Part shown: positions 56,397 through 64,000 of the stretch, in pieces
Numbering within the stretch: the stretch's first letter is position 1
Layout of the letters: each line of letters opens with the position of its first letter
Source of the DNA: Natrinema sp. SYSU A 869
GTDB taxonomy: Archaea > Halobacteriota > Halobacteria > Halobacteriales > Natrialbaceae
Length of the DNA stretch: 64,000 nucleotides
NCBI RefSeq assembly: GCF_019879105.1
Contig: NZ_CP082249.1
Coordinates: forward strand, 744,001 to 808,000
Direction: 5' to 3'
The notes under the pieces: generated by a model
Told to the model about the DNA's origin: nothing
Seen by the model: only the letters and a program-made list of their open reading frames with translations
Database searches by the model: none
Program-made: the position numbers and the translations under genes

Positions 56397-56801
56397 TCAG
56401 ACCGGCTCGAGCCGGTAGCCGTCCCACTCTTGACTCTCGGGCTCTCTGATGCCTGCACCGGGTTCACGGAGTTCGTCGACGGAGACCGGCCGAACTTCGT
56501 CACCGGTTTCGACGTCACCAGTGGTCAGCTGGCCGATCGCGCGGACTGGTTCCCTTTCACCGTCGGACTCCGTCTGCCCCTCCAAGGCCCTCTGGGCCTC
56601 GCTCACGTCAAACTCGACGATCGCGAGGTGGTTCGGTTCGCGGACGCCGGGCGGCGTCGCGGTACTGGTCGTCCAGGTCACGATTTCGGCGGTGTACTTG
56701 CTGAGATCGATTGTCTCGACCGGTTCCGATCCACCCGGCCCGCGCGGGTGACCGGGGTAGCTAATCGAGCCGTCGTCGTAGCGCGTCGCTTCCATGGTCA
56801 T
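56397..56801 (-). CDS. OB-fold (DUF35-like) accessory subunit of thiolase, copy 1
   Basis: Protein of 134 residues beginning MTMEATRYDDGSISYPGHPRGPGG, with an OB-fold core KYTAEIVTWTTSTATPPGVREPNHLAIVEFDV and RAIGQLTTGDVETGDEVRPV. Its start overlaps the thiolase stop by four bases (ATGA), so the two are co-translated. In Haloferax mediterranei, thiolase and OB-fold partners of this kind form the alpha and beta subunits of beta-ketothiolases. Copy 1 has an extra stretch (about residues 68-82) absent from copy 2. The zinc-ribbon Cys residues usual in DUF35 are missing. Confidence 0.85.
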   Translation of the reverse strand: MTMEATRYDDGSISYPGHPRGPGGSEPVETIDLSKYTAEIVTWTTSTATPPGVREPNHLAIVEFDVSEAQRALEGQTESDGEREPVRAIGQLTTGDVETGDEVRPVSVDELREPGAGIREPESQEWDGYRLEPV

Positions 56802-57958
56802 CGTGCGGCCTCCATGATGGTCGTGATCACGCAGTTACCGAAGCCGCCGACGTTACAGCACAGGCCCGCATCCGCATCGACCTGTCGCGGGCCGGCTTCG
56901 CCCACGAGTTGTTCGTAGATCTCGACGCCCTGTGCCACGCCGCTCGCACCGAGCGGATGTCCCTTCGATTTGAGCCCGCCTGAGGTGTTGGTCGGCAACT
57001 CGCCGGTATCTCGCTCGGTATACCCCTCCTCGACGAGTTTCCAGGCCTCGCCCTGCTCGGCGAAGCCCAGTCCCTCCATCTGCAGAAACTCAAGGATCGT
57101 GAACATGTCGTGGAGTTCAGCCACATCGATGTCCTCGGGCCCGAGTCCGCTCATCTCGTAGGCCCCCTTCCCGCTCTCGACGACACCGTCCATCACGGTC
57201 GGGTCCTCGCGTTCGTGGACGACCTGCGTGTCCGTCGCGCCGTCGACGCCCGTGACGACGGCGTAGTCGTCGGTATACTCCTGTGCGACGGATTCCGGAC
57301 AGAGCATGAGTGCCGCCGACCCATCCGTGATCGGACAGAAGTCATACAGCCGCAGCGGGTCCGCGACGATCGGCGACTCGAGGATCGTATCGAGGTCGAC
57401 TTCCCGCTGGAACTGCGCATGCGGGTTGTCGACGCCGTTCTTGTGATTCTTGACCGCGACCTTCCCGAGGCTCTCGCGCGGTGCATCGAAGCGCTCGAGG
57501 TAGTGGCGCGCGGTGAGGCCGGCGAATGACGGGAGCGTGACGCCGGCTTTGTACTCGACCGGGTGTGTCACCGAGGCGATGATGTCGGTCGTCTCGGGTG
57601 TCGATCGGTGGGTCATTTTCTCGCCGCCGACGAGCAGCGTCATGTCGCTGGCCCCGCTTTTGATCGACTGCCAGGCAGCGTAGATTCCCGCACCGCCGCT
57701 TGCACTCGTCTGGTCGACGCGCTGGGTGTACGCCGGGATAGCCCCGATATCGTGTACCAGCGCGTTCATTACGCCCGTCTGTCCTTCGAACTCGCCGCTT
57801 GTCATGTTCGAGACGTACAGGTGCTCAACCTCGCTCGCGTCGACATCCGCGTCCTCGAGACACTCGGTTCCGGCCTCCGCGAGGAGGTCCTGAATCCACT
57901 CTCCCTCCCGTTGCCCGAACTGAGTCATCGAAGCGCCGATGATCGCAACACGTTCCAT
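56798..57958 (-). CDS. Acetyl-CoA acyltransferase (thiolase alpha subunit), copy 1
   Basis: Thiolase-fold enzyme of 386 residues, joining or splitting acyl-CoA and acetyl-CoA. The nucleophile position reads DQTSASGGAG, with Ser at 85 where classical thiolases have Cys. The KSKGHPLGASGVAQ motif supplies a catalytic His, and NVGGFGNCVITT closes the protein. Haloarchaeal beta-ketothiolases with a Ser-His-His type active site are known. It is followed by its OB-fold partner (ATGA overlap). A near-copy of the pair lies directly upstream. Confidence 0.92.
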   Translation of the reverse strand: MERVAIIGASMTQFGQREGEWIQDLLAEAGTECLEDADVDASEVEHLYVSNMTSGEFEGQTGVMNALVHDIGAIPAYTQRVDQTSASGGAGIYAAWQSIKSGASDMTLLVGGEKMTHRSTPETTDIIASVTHPVEYKAGVTLPSFAGLTARHYLERFDAPRESLGKVAVKNHKNGVDNPHAQFQREVDLDTILESPIVADPLRLYDFCPITDGSAALMLCPESVAQEYTDDYAVVTGVDGATDTQVVHEREDPTVMDGVVESGKGAYEMSGLGPEDIDVAELHDMFTILEFLQMEGLGFAEQGEAWKLVEEGYTERDTGELPTNTSGGLKSKGHPLGASGVAQGVEIYEQLVGEAGPRQVDADAGLCCNVGGFGNCVITTIMEAAR

Positions 57959-58213
57959 GTATGGTGAGTCCTCTGCCGGTTGCTGACCACGAATGGTGGG
58001 TTAAAACTACGGTCGAAACCCACTCAATGAATTTGGCACACCGAACGACAGCTCTCCTCACTGTGTATCTCGGTAATTGGCACGAACGGCTTTCGGCGAC
58101 AATCAGAGGAGAGCGCACGGCAGTCGGCGATGGCTTGAAACCGGTTTCCCCACCGGTTAGCGGCCCTGTATCCTCGGACTCGAGGAACCCGAACTCAGCC
58201 CATCGTCGACGGC

Positions 58214-58573
58214 TTACACCGGCTCGAACCGGTAGCCATCCCACGCCTGACTCTCCGGTTCTCTAATGCCCGCACCGGGTTCGCGGAGTTCGTCGACGGA
58301 GACCGGCCGAACCTCGTCGCCCGTCTCGACATCGCCGGTGGTCAACTGGCCGATCGCACGGACCGACTCGCCATCGACATCGAATTCGATGATTGCGAGA
58401 TGATTGGGCTCGCGAACGCCCGGCGGCGTCGCGGTACTGGTCGTCCAGGTCACGACGTCTGCCGTGTACTCGCTGAGATCGATCGTCTCAACCGGCTCCG
58501 AACCGCCCGGACCGCGCGGATGACCGGGGTAGGTGATCGAGCCGTCGTCGTAGCGCGTCGCTTCCATAGTCAT
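58214..58573 (-). CDS. OB-fold (DUF35-like) accessory subunit of thiolase, copy 2
   Basis: Protein of 119 residues, nearly the same as copy 1 except for a 15-residue shorter loop (FDVDGESVRAIGQLTTGD). The start overlaps the thiolase stop by four bases (ATGA). It would form the beta subunit of the second thiolase. The similarity over the full length shows a recent tandem duplication of the pair. Confidence 0.85.
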   Translation of the reverse strand: MTMEATRYDDGSITYPGHPRGPGGSEPVETIDLSEYTADVVTWTTSTATPPGVREPNHLAIIEFDVDGESVRAIGQLTTGDVETGDEVRPVSVDELREPGAGIREPESQAWDGYRFEPV

Positions 58574-59727
58574 TGTGCAGCCTCCATGATGGTCGTAATC
58601 ACGCAGTTGCCGAAGCCGCCGACGTTACAGCACAGCCCCACGTCCGCATCGACCTGTCGTGGGCCGGCCTCGCCGACGAGTTGTTCGTAGATCTCGACGC
58701 CCTGGGCCACGCCGCTGGCGCCCAGCGGGTGTCCCTTCGACTTGAGTCCGCCCGAGGTATTGATCGGTAACTCGCCGTCGCGCTCCGTGTCGCCGTCCTC
58801 GACGAGTTTCCAGGCTTCGCCCTGCTCGGCGAAGCCCAGCCCCTCCATCTGCAGGAACTCGAGGATCGTGAACATGTCGTGGAGTTCGGCCACGTCGATA
58901 TCCTCGGGCCCGAGTCCGCTCATCTCGTAGGCCCCCTTCCCGCTCTCGACGACACCGCCCATCACGGTCGGGTCCTCGCGCTCGTGGACGACGTGAGTGT
59001 CGGTGGCCCCATCGATCCCCGAGATGACGACGTAGTCGTCGGCATATTCTTCAGCGACTGACTCCGGACAGAGCATGAGTGCGGCCGAACCGTCCGTGAT
59101 CGGACAGAAGTCGTACAGCCGCAACGGGTCGGCCACGATCGGCGACTCGAGGACTGTCTCGAGGTCGACCTCCTTTTGGAACTGGGCGTGAGGATTGTCG
59201 ACACCGTTCTTGTGGTTCTTGACGGCGACCTTCCCGAGACTCTCGCGGGGCGCGTCGAACCGCTCGAGATAGTGACGCGCGGTGAGGCCGGCGAACGACG
59301 GTAGGGTGACGCCCGTCTTGTACTCGACTGGGTGGGTCAGCGACGCGATGACGTCGGTGGCCTCCCCGGTCGTCTTGTGCGTCATCTTCTCGCCACCGAC
59401 GAGCAGCGTCATATCGCTGGCCCCGCTGGCGACCGACTGCCAAGCGGCGAAGATCCCCGCACCGCCACTGGAACTCGTCTGATCGACGCGCTGCGTGTAC
59501 GCCGGCATCGCGTCGAGATCGTGGGCCAAGGCGTTTGGGACGCCCGTCTGCCCCTCGAACTCGCCGCTGGCCATGTTCGAGACGTACAGGTGCTCGACCG
59601 CGTCGGCCTCGACACCCGCGTCCTCGAGACACTCGATGCCGGCCTCTGCGAGCAGATCCTGGATCCACTCCCCCTCCCGTTGCCCGAATTGGGTCATGGA
59701 AGCTCCGATGATTGCAACACGTTCCAT
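58570..59727 (-). CDS. Acetyl-CoA acyltransferase (thiolase alpha subunit), copy 2
   Basis: Protein of 385 residues, highly similar to the copy at 56.8 kb. The nucleophile region is DQTSSSGGAG with Ser at 85; KSKGHPLGASGVAQ and NVGGFGNCVITT are identical. Differences cluster in the N-terminal third and one loop (EDGDTERDGELPINTSGG). It is first in the four-gene array and overlaps its OB-fold partner by four bases. The pair probably has related but distinct chain-length preference. Confidence 0.92.
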   Translation of the reverse strand: MERVAIIGASMTQFGQREGEWIQDLLAEAGIECLEDAGVEADAVEHLYVSNMASGEFEGQTGVPNALAHDLDAMPAYTQRVDQTSSSGGAGIFAAWQSVASGASDMTLLVGGEKMTHKTTGEATDVIASLTHPVEYKTGVTLPSFAGLTARHYLERFDAPRESLGKVAVKNHKNGVDNPHAQFQKEVDLETVLESPIVADPLRLYDFCPITDGSAALMLCPESVAEEYADDYVVISGIDGATDTHVVHEREDPTVMGGVVESGKGAYEMSGLGPEDIDVAELHDMFTILEFLQMEGLGFAEQGEAWKLVEDGDTERDGELPINTSGGLKSKGHPLGASGVAQGVEIYEQLVGEAGPRQVDADVGLCCNVGGFGNCVITTIMEAAQ

Positions 59728-59850
59728 AACGTCTCAGACTCGAGGTATTGATTTATAAGTGAGGGTCGTGATAGCGGTCACGCTCACCGAGAGAGACGGA
59801 TAGTACCGCTGTGTTGTGTCTCGAAGAGCGCGAATCGGCGACTGATATCG

Positions 59851-61155
59851 TTACGACGCCGATTCCGCCGCCGTCGTCCGCAACTCGCTCGCACGCGATC
59901 GCGCCTGCGAGATTACCGCAGGTCGGGCCTCGAAGGAGACGATGACGTCCTCGTCACCGTAGGTGACGTCGTCGACGTTCGCGTTGTCGTGGATCCACGA
60001 GACGACGCTCATCGTGTCGTCGGTCATCGGCAATATGAGGCGCTCTTCTTGCCAATCGGGCAGTTCGCGGTCGATCCGCTCGAGCAGGCTCTCGACGTTG
60101 AGCCCCTCCTTGGCGCTGACGGTGGCCGGGTTCGGCGCAAGCGATGAGAGCGCCTCGCGCTTTTCCGCGAGTTCCTCGTCGCTCACCTGATCGATCTTGT
60201 TCAGCACGGTCACGATCGGGGCCTCGTTGCGCTCGTAGAGGGTATCGTGGGAGGTGACCAGCTTCTCGTGGATCTCGTCGATCGGCTCGCTGACGTCGAC
60301 GACGAGCAAGACTAGGTCCGCCCGGTAGACCGAGTCCAGTGTCGACTTGAACGACTCGACCAGCCAGTGGGGCAGATCGCTGATAAATCCGACGGTGTCG
60401 GTCACCAGCACGTCCCGGCGGTCGATCGCCGCGCGGCGAGTTGTCGTCCCCAGCGTCGTGAACAGCTTGTCCTGGGATTCGGCCGTCGGGTCCAGATCGG
60501 GATGGAGCTCCTCGTTTTCCTCGACCTCGAGATCGGTCGCGAGCTGGCGCAGCAGGGTCGACTTGCCCGCGTTGGTGTAGCCCGCGAGCGCGACCAGATC
60601 GAACCCGGAATCGCGACGGCGCTCTCGGCGTTGCTGTTCGGTCTGCTCGATCCGCTCGAGTTCGTCCTTGATCCGGCTGATCTGGGCCTTAATGTCCCGT
60701 TCGCGGCTCTCGTCGTACTCACCGAGGCCCATGAAGCCGGGGTGTTCATCGCGCTTGGCGAGGCTCGTCTTCGCCTCGGCACGGGGCAGTTCGTATCGGA
60801 GTTCGGCCAGTTCGACTTGGAGCTGTGCCTTCCGTGTCTGGGCGCGCTGGCCGAAGATCTCGAGTATCAGCGTGAACCGGTCGATGACCTCGACGCCCTC
60901 CGGTAGGAGCTGCCCGAGGTTGTACGTCTGATAGGGGCCGAGCCGATTGTCGAAGATGACGGTCGTCGCGTCAGTCTCGGCGGCCAGTTCGGCCAACTCC
61001 TCGGCTTTCCCTTCACCGATCTGGAGGGCCGGATCAGCCCGTCGGGACTGCGTGACCTCGCCGACGACGGTATACCCCGCCGCGCGGGCCAAGTCGCGAA
61101 TCTCGCTCGTGTCGGCCGTGCCGGAATCGACGCGTTTGACGATGATCGTATTCAT
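59851..61155 (-). CDS. hflX: GTPase HflX
   Basis: Ribosome-associated GTPase of 434 residues. The N-terminal HflX domain (about 1-180) has EVTQSRRADPALQIGEGKAEELAE and FDNRLGPYQTYNLGQLL. A coiled coil follows (SRERDIKAQISRIKDELERIEQTEQQRRERRRDSG). The G domain shows G1 GYTNAGKSTLL, G3 DTVGFISDLPHWLVE and G4 NKID. It binds the large ribosomal subunit and rescues stalled or split ribosomes in stress. Confidence 0.95.
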   Translation of the reverse strand: MNTIIVKRVDSGTADTSEIRDLARAAGYTVVGEVTQSRRADPALQIGEGKAEELAELAAETDATTVIFDNRLGPYQTYNLGQLLPEGVEVIDRFTLILEIFGQRAQTRKAQLQVELAELRYELPRAEAKTSLAKRDEHPGFMGLGEYDESRERDIKAQISRIKDELERIEQTEQQRRERRRDSGFDLVALAGYTNAGKSTLLRQLATDLEVEENEELHPDLDPTAESQDKLFTTLGTTTRRAAIDRRDVLVTDTVGFISDLPHWLVESFKSTLDSVYRADLVLLVVDVSEPIDEIHEKLVTSHDTLYERNEAPIVTVLNKIDQVSDEELAEKREALSSLAPNPATVSAKEGLNVESLLERIDRELPDWQEERLILPMTDDTMSVVSWIHDNANVDDVTYGDEDVIVSFEARPAVISQARSRASELRTTAAESAS

Positions 61156-61544
61156 ACGGGTGGCTGTGTGTCTGCCGGGCGTGGTCGGTCGTGCTCACTC
61201 GAGCGCCGTGGCTCGACGCTCCTGCGATCCGTCGCTCGCACGCGCCGGCCGCGTCGACGGTGCGGGCACTGCCGCGTGGACCCGGAGACGCTAACGATGC
61301 CGGTCGCACACCTCCGTTGGACGCACGTGAGTCATACCCGTCCGTACGCGGCGAACCGTCTTGAATCCCGTGCCCGCTGCAAGCATCCGATTCGCTCGTT
61401 GATCAGCTCTCGAGATCGCGGAGTCCATTAACGGCTGCTCGGTCGTCGCGGTGGCAGGCAATCGGCTATCGATCCGGTCGCACCGGCCAACCGAACGGAG
61501 CCGACCATAACAGTCATAGGAACCGACTCGAATTGAGGTGCATA
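61156..61544. other. Intergenic region between hflX and the FUN14 gene
   Basis: A divergent region of 389 bases. The part near 61500-61544 likely contains the promoter of the FUN14 gene. I see no tRNA, repeat or convincing coding frame. Confidence 0.45.
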
Positions 61545-61862
61545 ATGCTAGATCTCGATCCGACGGCGCTCGGTCTCGAGTTCGGGGGTGGCGCGGTCAT
61601 CGGCGGCGTCATCGGATTCGCCGCGAAGAAGATCGCGAAACTCCTCGCGATCATCGTCGGCGTCCAGCTAATGGCCTTTCGCTACCTCGAATCTCAAGGA
61701 ATTATCATCGTCGACTGGAGCCGGCTCTCGGCCGGCATTCTGAAAACACAGGAGCGTGCGGGAGACGCGGCGGACATTCACTGGGTTCAGTCCATGATCT
61801 CGACGCTCTCGATCGGTGCGGGCTTTACCGGCGGCTTTCTGGTCGGCTTTCGGCGCGGATAA
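61545..61862 (+). CDS. FUN14 domain membrane protein
   Basis: Small membrane protein of 105 residues with the FUN14 pattern: a Gly-rich membrane segment GLEFGGGAVIGGVIGFAAKKIAKLLAIIVG, then MAFRYLESQGIIIVDWSRL and a final Gly-rich helix LSIGAGFTGGFLVGFRRG. The family includes mitochondrial FUNDC1; the archaeal role is unknown. I chose ATG 61545 for the MLDLDPTALGLEFG opening. Confidence 0.85.
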   Translation: MLDLDPTALGLEFGGGAVIGGVIGFAAKKIAKLLAIIVGVQLMAFRYLESQGIIIVDWSRLSAGILKTQERAGDAADIHWVQSMISTLSIGAGFTGGFLVGFRRG

Positions 61863-61897
61863 CGCGGCGTCGAACGCGAATTCGGCTCGCGCCGTCC

Positions 61898-62623
61898 CTA
61901 TCGCGTTCGCAGATCGTCCTTGTCCTTGACGATCTCCGTCTCGGCTTGGCCGCTGGTATGTTCGTTGACGGTGTCGTAGAACTCGTTTTGCAGTCCGGCC
62001 GGGAACGTCAACACGCCGATCCACGAGCCGTCACCCTGCCACTCCTCGCTCTCGAGATCGCCGAACTGACGGATCTTCGCCTGTGCGCTACCCGCGTGGT
62101 CGGCTGGCACCTGCACGGCGACAGTAACCTCCTCGAACCGGATCGGGATGATCGGACGCAGTGCGTCGAGAGCGTCGTCGACCTGCTCCTGAACCGGCTC
62201 CATCGGATCGATGGTAAAGCCGGCCTCCTCTAAGGCGTTCTCGATCCGTTCGGGCGGATGGGGCGCGTTGTCCATCTGCGGGTTGACCGCGTTGCGCGTG
62301 ATCGTGTCGATCAACTGCTTGCGCTTCTGTTCTTGCATCTCACGGCGCTGATCGGCCGTGATCTGGATCTCCCCTTGCTTGATGACCTCGGGGATGATCT
62401 CGAGTGACTCCGTGGTATCGAAGACCTTCTCGAGGTCGGCCTCAGCCGGCCGGTCGCCGCGGGAGGCGTCCTCGAAGACGTCCTCTGCGGCGATCACGTC
62501 TTCGAGATCTCCCTCAAACTCGTCGCGTTTGATTTCGAGCGCCGCGTCCGGATCGACTAACACTTCGAAGCGCGCCCCGTGTGACTCGAGTCGCGCCGTC
62601 ACTGCCTCGTCAAGCGAAATCAT
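61898..62623 (-). CDS. Ribosome assembly factor SBDS
   Basis: Archaeal SBDS of 241 residues, needed to release the anti-association factor aIF6 from the large subunit. The N-terminal SBDS fold (MISLDEAVTARLESHGARFEVLVDPDAALEIKRDE) and KVFDTTESLEIIPEVIKQGEIQITADQRREM are clear. The C-terminal ferredoxin-like domain is complete. I chose ATG 62623. It follows psmA on the same strand, part of the Pop5-psmA-SBDS cluster typical of Euryarchaeota. Confidence 0.94.
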   Translation of the reverse strand: MISLDEAVTARLESHGARFEVLVDPDAALEIKRDEFEGDLEDVIAAEDVFEDASRGDRPAEADLEKVFDTTESLEIIPEVIKQGEIQITADQRREMQEQKRKQLIDTITRNAVNPQMDNAPHPPERIENALEEAGFTIDPMEPVQEQVDDALDALRPIIPIRFEEVTVAVQVPADHAGSAQAKIRQFGDLESEEWQGDGSWIGVLTFPAGLQNEFYDTVNEHTSGQAETEIVKDKDDLRTR

Positions 62624-62836
62624 ACCTGACGGTTCCCCCGCCAATGAAAAGAGTGTTTCCCGAACTGATCCAGTAATCGCGGTCAAAACGTACCAGGCCG
62701 TGTCGGGTCAGCGCGGTCGCCGTCTCGATGCAATCGAACCCTGATCGAACCCTTCGTCGGTTACAAATCTCGAGCGGGACGCTCCTCGAGCAGTGACTGC
62801 AGAAAACGGCGTCGGAAACCGCAATTGGCGTCTCGA

Positions 62837-63607
62837 TTACTCGGCAGGTTCGTCGTCTGCGTCCTCGTCCTCGCCCGTATCGAGGAGGTCGTTCTCCTCG
62901 AGGTGGTCTGCAATTCGATCCTGGTCGAACTGTTCGAAGGACTCGGTTTCGACGTCGATGGTCGCCAGCCCCACTTCGCTGGGGAGCAGGGAACCGTCGT
63001 TGACTGACGCGAGCGCGTCGAGTGCGAGCTGAATGCCGCCGTCAAGGTCGGCCTCGTCGTCGTAGTTCTCCTCGAGGTACGTCTGGAGTTCGCCGCGGTC
63101 GGAGCCGACGGCCAGAGCCTTCCACTCGTAGGGCGTCCCCGAGGGGTCAGTCTCGAACAGGCGCGGCTCGCCGTTGTCGATGCCGCCGACGATCAGCGCG
63201 ACGCCGAACGGTCGGGCACCGCCGACCTGGGTGTACTGCTGGATGTGGTCGGTGACTTCCTTGGTCAGCGTCTCGACGCCGATAGGCTCGCCGTAGCGCA
63301 GCTGGTTGACCTGCGTCTGGCGGCGCGCGAAGTCGATCAGCTGGCGGGCGTCGGCCACGTGGCCTGCGCTGGCGATGCCGACGTGGTCGTCAGCCTTGTG
63401 AATCTTCTCGACGCTCGAGTCCTCAAGCAGCGGGGAGGGAACTCGTTTGTCGACCGCAAGGACGACGCCGTCGTTCGTTCGGACACCGATACTCGCCGTG
63501 CCTCGTTTGACCGCCTCACGAGCGTACTCGACCTGATAGAGTCGGCCGTCGGGCGAGAAAATCGTGATGCCACGGTCGTACGCCTGCTGTTGTTGTTGTC
63601 CCTGCAT
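62837..63607 (-). CDS. psmA: Proteasome subunit alpha
   Basis: Alpha subunit of the 20S proteasome, 256 residues. The start MQGQQQQQAYDRGITIFSPDGRLYQVEYAREAV is the signature of archaeal alpha subunits, with the gate-forming N-terminus and the YDRGITIFSPDGR motif. It continues KADDHVGIASAGHVADARQL and FGVALIVGGID, and the C-terminal third is acidic. Seven alpha subunits form the outer rings that gate substrate entry to the PsmB chamber. It sits between pop5 and SBDS. Confidence 0.96.
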   Translation of the reverse strand: MQGQQQQQAYDRGITIFSPDGRLYQVEYAREAVKRGTASIGVRTNDGVVLAVDKRVPSPLLEDSSVEKIHKADDHVGIASAGHVADARQLIDFARRQTQVNQLRYGEPIGVETLTKEVTDHIQQYTQVGGARPFGVALIVGGIDNGEPRLFETDPSGTPYEWKALAVGSDRGELQTYLEENYDDEADLDGGIQLALDALASVNDGSLLPSEVGLATIDVETESFEQFDQDRIADHLEENDLLDTGEDEDADDEPAE

Positions 63608-63754
63608 AGTATCACACTAAATGGTAATCGAGGTCTGTCGCGCCCACGAACGCTTCATCGAGTCGCACGTCCCCAACGCCGTCCCGCAGGACAGCGACTC
63701 GCTCTTCGTTCCCGAACACGACGTTTCTCTCTCCAGAATCTTGCCCGCCGCGTC

Positions 63755-64000
63755 CTAAATAGTTTCTTCAGCGGCACGGATCGTACCACTGATACCGCGG
63801 ACCCGAACACCGACGGGAGCACCGTCGATTTCGTCGATACAGGCCAGTGCCGCCCGGGCGGGGTCGGTCTCGCCTCGTCGAACTTTAACGACCGCTTCAC
63901 CCGTTCCGTCGGCGAACTCGAACCTGACAACCGCCAGATCGGCGTCGGCGCTGCCCGGATCGCCCAGCAGATTCTGGCCCGCGTACCACAGCTCCCGCTG
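63755..64000 (-). CDS. RNase P component Pop5/Rpp14 (C-terminal part; runs off the window)
   Basis: The last 81 residues are visible, QRELWYAGQNLLGDPGSADA then DLAVVRFEF to RVRGISGTIRAAEETI, ending at 63755. This is the C-terminal half of the Pop5 (RNP2) protein subunit of archaeal RNase P, which matures tRNA 5' ends. The gene continues beyond base 64000, and by the usual order an Rpp30 gene would precede it outside the window. 147 bases separate it from psmA. Confidence 0.85.
   Translation of the reverse strand, partial: QRELWYAGQNLLGDPGSADADLAVVRFEFADGTGEAVVKVRRGETDPARAALACIDEIDGAPVGVRVRGISGTIRAAEETI

Noticed and set aside
1..64000. CRISPR array or tRNA/rRNA genes
   Set aside because: I saw no regularly spaced direct repeats of 25-40 bases and no T-arm-like GGTTCAA/GGTTCGA context with matching stems.

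Overview
The window is chromosomal DNA of an extremely halophilic archaeon (class Halobacteria), most likely Natrialbaceae (Haloterrigena/Natrinema-like). The evidence is high GC with GC-rich third codon positions, strongly acidic proteins, Tat-type lipoproteins, halocyanins, 20S proteasome subunits, SBDS, an RNase P Pop5 homologue, near-leaderless genes behind TATA-like boxes and many haloarchaeal domain families. The genus is inference. I recognised no rRNA, tRNA or CRISPR array.

Layout. 0.2-6.1 kb is a sugar module: a Gfo/Idh/MocA dehydrogenase, then a binding lipoprotein, two permeases and an ATPase. 6.2-19.2 kb is mostly housekeeping and regulatory: psmB, a 56-residue membrane protein, a DUF555 protein, an XRE-CBS regulator, TenA, a PadR-like regulator with a tandem operator-like repeat, a Bat-type regulator, a long HEAT-repeat protein, an aldo/keto reductase, an FNT channel fused to two universal-stress domains, and a halocyanin. 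19.2-22.5 kb holds a halocyanin-like gene with a nonsense codon in its signal peptide, an 85-bp MITE and a complete 940-bp IS5-family element with an 8-bp target duplication. 22.6-26.4 kb carries an AtoE-type carrier, an MFS permease and two small conserved proteins. 26.8-34.8 kb is an operon of two different PrkA kinases, a YeaH/YhbH protein and SpoVR, with mini-ORFs at two junctions.

From about 35 to 53 kb many genes are broken by single-base gaps, nearly all in C or G runs: a HEAT protein, a response regulator, an SNF symporter, pccB, a Na+/H+ antiporter, catalase, a HalOD1 protein and a conserved haloarchaeal protein. The flanks are clean, so either the assembly is poor here or the segment is decaying. 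This stretch also contains the propionyl-CoA carboxylase genes (pccB-pccX and pccA), an array of tight hairpins, and remains of a radical-SAM/SPASM protein beside a CGCGG-type putative RiPP precursor. 53.5-64 kb is intact again: a thioesterase, a DEDD nuclease, a tandem duplication of a thiolase plus OB-fold subunit pair, HflX, a FUN14 protein and the conserved block Pop5-psmA-SBDS.

Functionally, the AtoE carrier, propionyl-CoA carboxylase and the two-subunit thiolases point to short-chain acyl-CoA (propionate or polyhydroxyalkanoate-type) metabolism. The PrkA/YeaH/SpoVR operon points to a stress or starvation programme. psmA and psmB together supply the core proteasome.
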